DNA of 5,069 nt. Source: DATIYW01 sp035517415. GTDB taxonomy: Bacteria; Acidobacteriota; Thermoanaerobaculia; Thermoanaerobaculales; Thermoanaerobaculaceae. The position numbers and the translations under genes were made by a program. The stretch spans positions 1 through 5,069 of the forward strand of contig DATIYW010000132.1 of NCBI GenBank assembly GCA_035517415.1, in the 5' to 3' direction. Position 1 is the stretch's first letter, and each line of letters opens with the position of its first letter. This document shows positions 1 through 2,575 of the stretch, piece after piece. Under the pieces are notes generated by a model, which searched no databases, was not told where the DNA came from, and saw only the letters and a list, made by a program, of their open reading frames with translations.

Positions 1-48
1 ACAGCTGCTGGGGGTGAAGGTAACCGTGGGTCTCGAGCCGACGTCTAA
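1..48 (+). CDS. 3' tail of a possible upstream cassette gene (partial)
   Basis: Frame 1 is open from the window edge and ends at TAA (46-48), inside the left core box of the attC site. Ending a gene in that box is common for integron cassette genes, and the next gene in this window does the same. Only 15 residues remain, too few to name a family. The other candidate is frame 2, which is open from base 2 through the whole attC to TGA at 155-157. Its first 16 codons have a more coding-like G/C-rich third position, and its stop overlaps the next gene's ATG as ATGA. I cannot decide between the frames. Function unknown. Confidence 0.25.
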   Translation, partial: TAAGGEGNRGSRADV

Positions 49-140
49 CCAGCCGTTGCAGCCGACCCCCTCGGCTGTCACGCCGCTTGCGTGCGCAACC
101 GGCGCGCCAGCCGGCGGGCGGCGGAACGGCGGCGTTAGGC
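43..140 (+). other. attC: attC site (integron cassette recombination site, 98 nt)
   Basis: The left core box GTCTAAC (43-49) fits RYYYAAC and the right core box GTTAGGC (134-140) fits GTTRRRY. They are complementary except for one G-T-type position. Next inside are GCCGTT (52-57) against AACGGC (125-130), then GCCG (61-64) against CGGC (119-122). The spacers are 2 and 3 nt on one side of the inner box and 3 and 2 nt on the other. Further in, CGGCTG (72-77) pairs with CAGCCG (108-113). The centre is CGCCG-c-TTGCG-tg-CGCAA-c-CGGCG (81-104). The whole element therefore folds into one long imperfect hairpin, as attC sites must for the integron integrase to recognise them as single-stranded DNA. 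Cleavage is expected between G134 and T135. Length is within the usual attC range. The left boxes belong to the preceding cassette. Confidence 0.88.
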
Positions 141-153
141 GTGCGCCCGGGAC

Positions 154-618
154 ATGATGGCGCAGACCTCGTTTCTTGCCGCCGTTCTCAGTGGCCAGCG
201 ACTCCGCGTGCTCGCAGATGTACGCGACCACGAGGTCCCGCCAGTCGGGGGCGCCTATGTGCTGGTAGCAGACCCCGGCGCCGCGTTCAGATACCCGCGC
301 GGGCAGTCCGGTGTGTTCTACATCGGAAAGGCGTCAAACCTCCGCCGCCGCCTGCTGACCCATGCTCGGTACATTGCAGAGGCAAGGGACTCCCGAAAGC
401 TGACGCTCTACTGGCCGAGGTACGAGTACGGCGCCAGATTTGGAGCAAGGTATACCTTCGTTCGCACCCGCGGCACTCAGACGCCAGCGGAAATCGAAGC
501 GCGGTTGCTCGCCAGGTTTGCAGAGCAATACCGGAGCTGGCCGGTCGCAAACGGTGCTGGGGCGTGGGACTCGCTCCGCTCACTGCGCCAGCTAGCGACG
601 GCGCGCGGCGACGCCTAA
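154..618 (+). CDS. GIY-YIG nuclease-superfamily protein (integron cassette gene)
   Basis: This 154-residue protein matches the GIY-YIG nuclease fold in motif order. GAYVL (33-37) stands for the GIY strand and VFYIGKA (54-60) for the YIG strand. NLRRRLLTH (62-70) holds the conserved arginine. A glutamate in PAEIEARLL (111-119) is the likely metal ligand, and PVANG (130-134) supplies the conserved asparagine. There are no obvious extra DNA-binding domains, so it is about one nuclease domain plus short ends. The family cuts DNA in repair, restriction and homing, but the substrate here is unknown. The start is fixed: TAG at 136-138, inside the attC core box, is in frame upstream, and the first ATG after it is at 154. 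No Shine-Dalgarno sequence is evident, which is common in cassettes. Its sequence looks less GC-rich than the PIG-L gene. It could be a defence, repair or degenerate homing enzyme. Confidence 0.85.
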   Translation: MMAQTSFLAAVLSGQRLRVLADVRDHEVPPVGGAYVLVADPGAAFRYPRGQSGVFYIGKASNLRRRLLTHARYIAEARDSRKLTLYWPRYEYGARFGARYTFVRTRGTQTPAEIEARLLARFAEQYRSWPVANGAGAWDSLRSLRQLATARGDA

Positions 619-619
619 C
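613..619 (+). other. Isolated attC-type core box GCCTAAC
   Basis: GCCTAAC fits RYYYAAC and contains the TAA stop (616-618) of the GIY-YIG gene, as expected for the left edge of that cassette's own attC. The inner box seen in the first attC (GCCGTT) is absent after it, and no complementary GTTRRRY arm occurs in the following 150 nt. It could be the remnant of a truncated attC. A chance match is possible for a seven-base degenerate box. Confidence 0.45.
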
Positions 620-1142
620 CCGCGCTCGCGCCCAGCGTGCCGAGAAGCTCGTCCAGTTGCTCGAACGTCTCGCTGAAACCACTGGCACTGGTGCTCCCGG
701 AGGCGATCGCGCTCTCGAGCGCTTCCGTCGAGGGATAGAGGTCGCGATAGACCACCAGGGTCCTCGCACCCCGGCCCTCGAAGGTCACCGTGGTGACGGG
801 TCCGCCTGCGCCGCCCTCGTCGTTCGTCCAGACGAGCCGGGAGTGCGGCGTCACCTCGATGTACCGGCCGAAGAACGCCATCGGCTGCTCCGAGGCGGGG
901 TGGCCGAACACGAAACGGTAGGCGCCCCCCGTGCGGGCATCGACCTCGCAGGAGATGAACGACACCCCGAACGTTTTCGGCGCCCACCACCGCATCAGCA
1001 GCTCGGGTTTCGTCCAGGCCTCGAAGACGACCCGCGCCGGAGCGTTGAAAGTCCGCGTGACGACCAGCTCTCGCTCGGACTTCCGTTCGACCGTCGTGGG
1101 GTTGTCGGTGGGGGCGGGCTCATTCTTGCTTCTTGCGTGCAT
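615..1142 (-). CDS. AHSA1/SRPBCC-domain protein
   Basis: This 175-residue cytosolic protein has the bacterial AHSA1-like SRPBCC (START/Bet v 1) pattern. The first strand and helix are at VTRTFNAPARVVFEAWTKPE (28-47), followed by a tryptophan pair and WWAPKTFG (52-59). The mid-domain strand is around GGAYRFVFG (72-80), RLVWTN is at 102-107, and the closing helix ETFEQLDELLG is at 158-168. Members bind hydrophobic ligands in a deep cavity, and most have no known ligand. About 20 polar residues precede the domain. The ATG (1140-1142) lies within the last codons of the ArsR gene, which it overlaps by 23 nt, so the two are translationally linked. Its TAG stop overlaps the stop of the convergent GIY-YIG gene by 4 nt (615-618). 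The domain looks complete, so the junction with the cassette has not truncated it. Confidence 0.92.
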   Translation of the reverse strand: MHARSKNEPAPTDNPTTVERKSERELVVTRTFNAPARVVFEAWTKPELLMRWWAPKTFGVSFISCEVDARTGGAYRFVFGHPASEQPMAFFGRYIEVTPHSRLVWTNDEGGAGGPVTTVTFEGRGARTLVVYRDLYPSTEALESAIASGSTSASGFSETFEQLDELLGTLGASAG

Positions 1143-1485
1143 CGATCTTCTCCCTTCCTTTCAGTTCCTCAACGACCTTGTCCAGCTCGTCAAAGCGTTC
1201 GGCCCAGAGCTGGCGGTACCTCTCGATCCAGGCGGTCTCGTCCTCCAACCGACGCGAGCCGAGCCGGCACGTCCGCACCCGCCCGACCTTCTCCGTGGTG
1301 ACGAGCCCGGCCTGCTCCAGGACGCCGACGTGCTTCTTCATGCCGGTGAGGGTCATGTGGAATTTCCCGGCAAGATCCGTGATCGAGGCGTCGCAATGTC
1401 CGAGCTGCTCCAGAACGCCGCGTCGGGTCGGATCCGAAAGCGCGGCGAACGAGGCGTCGAGTCGGGCCTGCTGATACTGAACCAT
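1120..1485 (-). CDS. ArsR-family winged-helix repressor, SRPBCC-linked type
   Basis: This 121-residue DNA-binding protein is typical in length for ArsR/SmtB regulators. FAALSDPTRRGVLEQL (13-28) is the hallmark first helix. ITDLAGKFHM (35-44) and TLTGMKKHVGVLEQAGLV (45-62) form the helix-turn-helix with its recognition helix, and TTEKVGRVRTCRL (63-75) is the beta wing. A C-terminal helix (about 82-110, WIERYRQLW) would form the dimer. The metal-binding cysteine motif of arsenic and cadmium sensors (ELCVCDL-like) is absent. Only C31 and C73 are present, so it is unlikely to be a classic metal sensor. ArsR genes directly before AHSA1/SRPBCC genes are a common bacterial pair, and the SRPBCC protein may be linked to the inducer (inference). 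The ATG at 1485 lacks a Shine-Dalgarno sequence but sits at the predicted transcript start. An inverted repeat spanning the start suggests autoregulation. Confidence 0.93.
   Translation of the reverse strand: MVQYQQARLDASFAALSDPTRRGVLEQLGHCDASITDLAGKFHMTLTGMKKHVGVLEQAGLVTTEKVGRVRTCRLGSRRLEDETAWIERYRQLWAERFDELDKVVEELKGREKIDARKKQE
1143..1160 (-). promoter_or_regulatory. Ribosome binding site of the SRPBCC gene
   Basis: Read on the minus strand, a purine-rich run AAGGAAGGGAGAAG lies directly before the ATG at 1142. The GGGAG core (1154-1150) is 7 nt from the start. It lies wholly inside the ArsR coding sequence and supports 1142 as the start. Confidence 0.7.
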
Positions 1486-1495
1486 GTAGTTCAGT
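1476..1495. promoter_or_regulatory. Likely ArsR operator across the start codon
   Basis: ACTGAAC (1476-1482) and GTTCAGT (1489-1495) are perfect 7-nt inverted repeats separated by CATGTA. The dyad covers the three downstream bases of the -10 box, the predicted transcript start and codons 1-4 of arsR. An ArsR dimer bound here would block initiation, giving negative autoregulation. The repeat is seen directly. Its role is inferred from position and from the dyad operators that ArsR proteins bind. Confidence 0.6.
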
Positions 1496-1521
1496 GTAGG
1501 TCACGCGGACCAGGAATGCAA
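1493..1521 (-). promoter_or_regulatory. Sigma70-type promoter of the arsR-SRPBCC operon, probably leaderless
   Basis: On the minus strand TTGCAT (1521-1516) is followed by exactly 17 nt and then TACACT (1498-1493). These match the -35 consensus at four of six positions and the -10 consensus TATAAT at four of six. Transcription would begin near 1486, at or one base before the ATG (1485-1483). There is no Shine-Dalgarno sequence in the short gap, which agrees with a leaderless transcript. The spacer also holds GGTC-ACGCG-GACC (1499-1511), a small imperfect dyad. Confidence 0.6.
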
Positions 1522-1607
1522 GGGGGGCCCGGCGCGCCCCCGTCTTGGACTGCGGACGGAGCGCCGCCCGAGCCGACGCGGAGGCGGACACGGGCGGCGA
1601 ATCGCTT

Positions 1608-1629
1608 GTTCGGAGCCCGAACTTCGTTC
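1608..1629. repeat. GTTC/GAAC dyads between the divergent genes
   Basis: GTTCGG-AGC-CCGAAC (1608-1622) is a perfect 6-3-6 inverted repeat. It overlaps a second dyad, GAAC-TTC-GTTC (1619-1629). The GTTC/GAAC half-sites also occur in the putative ArsR operator, but there with 6-nt spacing. It lies about 105 nt before the DUF1801 start, in the 248-nt gap between the arsR and DUF1801 genes. It could be an operator or a transcript hairpin. No clear promoter for the DUF1801 gene could be read in this gap. Confidence 0.35.
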
Positions 1630-1722
1630 ACCATTCTGCCGTGAATTGGCCCAGCGACTCATCCGCCGTTGAGCCTTCTGCCGGCGTTGGGCGAATCTGA
1701 TGCGGCACTGCCGAGCACGGCC

Positions 1723-1729
1723 AGGAGGA
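1723..1729 (+). promoter_or_regulatory. Ribosome binding site of the DUF1801 gene
   Basis: AGGAGGA is close to a full anti-16S match. Its last G (1728) lies 5 nt before the ATG at 1734, which settles the start of the gene. Confidence 0.8.
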
Positions 1730-1733
1730 TGCG

Positions 1734-2216
1734 ATGACGGTGAAGCGCGATCGAGAGGAACCCACGCGGGAGGCGCAGCTCCGGTCCTCCATTGACAGGC
1801 TCGATCCGAAGATCCAGAAGCTCGTTCGATCGGTCCGGACCGCTCTGCGCAGGCGCTTCCCGACGGCCAACGAGCTGGCGTACGACTACGGCCGCTCCAT
1901 CGTGATCGGCTATTCGCCGACGGACAACGGGATCGACGCGGTCGTCGCGATCGCCGCGCGCGCCACCGGCGTATCCCTGTACTTCAACCAGGGGCCGCAG
2001 TTGCCCGACCCGAACGGGATCCTGCTGGGGTCGGGAAAGCAGACGCGCTTCATCCACCTGGAGGCGGCCAGTCGGTTGGCGGATCCGGACGTGGAGGCGC
2101 TGCTCGCCGCGGCGATCGACCAGGCGAGGATTCCGCTGCCGGCCAAGGGGAAGGGCAGGCTGGTCATCAAGCCGCCGGCTGCGAAGAAGCGGCTGCGCCG
2201 GAAGCCGAAGAAGTGA
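1734..2216 (+). CDS. DUF1801-family protein
   Basis: This is a 160-residue, soluble, probably cytosolic protein. IDRLDPKIQKLVRSVRTALR (20-39) forms a leading helix. RFPTANELAYDYGRSIVIGY (41-60) corresponds to the family's P-x-A/x-E-x-x-Y-G segment. VSLYFNQGPQLPDP (80-93) and GKQTRFIHLE (101-110) form the later strands, and a helix at 117-131 (PDVEALLAAAIDQAR) closes the domain. The last 25 or so residues are very rich in Lys and Arg and look disordered, which might allow nucleic-acid contact. DUF1801 proteins (YdhG-like fold) have no settled function, although some homologues have been linked to iron handling. They often occur near ArsR and SRPBCC genes, as here, where this gene is divergent from that pair. 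A strong ribosome binding site supports the start. I rely on motif recall, so the family call is good but the function is open. Confidence 0.8.
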   Translation: MTVKRDREEPTREAQLRSSIDRLDPKIQKLVRSVRTALRRRFPTANELAYDYGRSIVIGYSPTDNGIDAVVAIAARATGVSLYFNQGPQLPDPNGILLGSGKQTRFIHLEAASRLADPDVEALLAAAIDQARIPLPAKGKGRLVIKPPAAKKRLRRKPKK

Positions 2217-2528
2217 CGGCGGGCGTTGCCGGGGCTGCGCGGCGGCTCGCGTAGACGTGGAATCGGCGCGGGCACGACACCACGCGCGAGGCGCGCCAAG
2301 TCTCGGGAATCGATCCGATCCGGCGCCTCCTCCGTCCGCGACACCCCGGCCTCGGGAAGGGATGCGCGCGCCTTTGCGGTTGCAAGCCGGTGTGGCTCCC
2401 GTCGATCCCCCCGAACCCGGACAGACTCGCTGCGGGCGACTGCGGAGATCGCCGGGCCTCGCGTCGCGCCGCGCGCCCGGCCGCGGCCCGGCATGCGGTC
2501 GGGGCCGCGCGCGCCGGCGGGAGCGGCA

Positions 2529-2554
2529 GAACCGCGCTCCGCGAGGTACCGTAT
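2529..2554 (+). promoter_or_regulatory. Possible ECF-sigma-type promoter of the PIG-L gene
   Basis: GAACC (2529-2533), 16 nt, then CGTAT (2550-2554) resembles the AAC ... CGT pattern used by many extracytoplasmic-function sigma factors. The same place also offers TATAAG (2552-2557) as a sigma70 -10 box, but without a good -35. Either would start transcription near 2561, just before the ribosome binding site. Short motifs, so only tentative. Confidence 0.35.
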
Positions 2555-2564
2555 AAGCCGCGCT

Positions 2565-2570
2565 GGAGGA
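2565..2570 (+). promoter_or_regulatory. Ribosome binding site that points to a GTG start
   Basis: GGAGGA lies 5 nt before an in-frame GTG (2576-2578) but 11 nt before the ATG at 2582-2584. The spacing favours the GTG. The difference is two residues before the signal peptide and does not affect the mature protein. Confidence 0.6.
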
Positions 2571-2575
2571 ACCAA

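Larger units (their letters stand above)
135..619 (+). mobile_element. Integron gene cassette, GIY-YIG gene, right attC incomplete
   Basis: By standard cassette geometry the unit begins at T135, the cleavage point in GTTAGGC. It holds one ORF in the same direction, which starts 14 nt later and ends inside a new RYYYAAC-type box (613-619). A mobile cassette would continue through its own attC to the next GTTRRRY. I find no such box or matching arm downstream, where the convergent SRPBCC gene begins at once. The cassette therefore looks stranded or truncated on its right. No integrase gene or attI site is in the window, so it is open whether this is part of a full array or an integrase-less attC cluster. 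Confidence 0.6.
2217..2575. other. Intergenic region without a convincing gene
   Basis: These 359 nt are extremely GC-rich. Open frames exist on both strands, but their translations are Arg/Pro/Ala/Gly-rich low-complexity strings without family motifs, as expected by chance at this GC content. I see no tRNA, no clear rho-independent terminator with a T-run after the DUF1801 gene, and no long repeat. The right end carries the possible promoter and the ribosome binding site of the PIG-L gene. Confidence 0.6.

Noticed and set aside
87..1301. Plus-strand open frame of 404 codons
   Set aside because: It crosses the attC, the GIY-YIG gene in another frame and two convincing minus-strand genes. The translation is Arg/Pro-rich low complexity.
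1521..1545. G-run/C-run hairpin as a terminator
   Set aside because: The stem is only about five G-C pairs around a self-complementary core, and no T-run follows in either direction. It lies just upstream of the arsR promoter, where no gene ends.
931..1644. Plus-strand open frame of 237 codons opposite the arsR and SRPBCC genes
   Set aside because: It is antisense to two well-supported genes and has no recognisable motif.
1615..1692. Possible second attC ending in GTTGGGC (1686-1692) upstream of the DUF1801 gene
   Set aside because: The right box fits GTTRRRY, but the left box would be GCCCGAAC with an extra base, and the inner boxes do not pair. The area is better described by GTTC/GAAC dyads and an imperfect direct repeat of TTCTGCCG (1634 and 1677).
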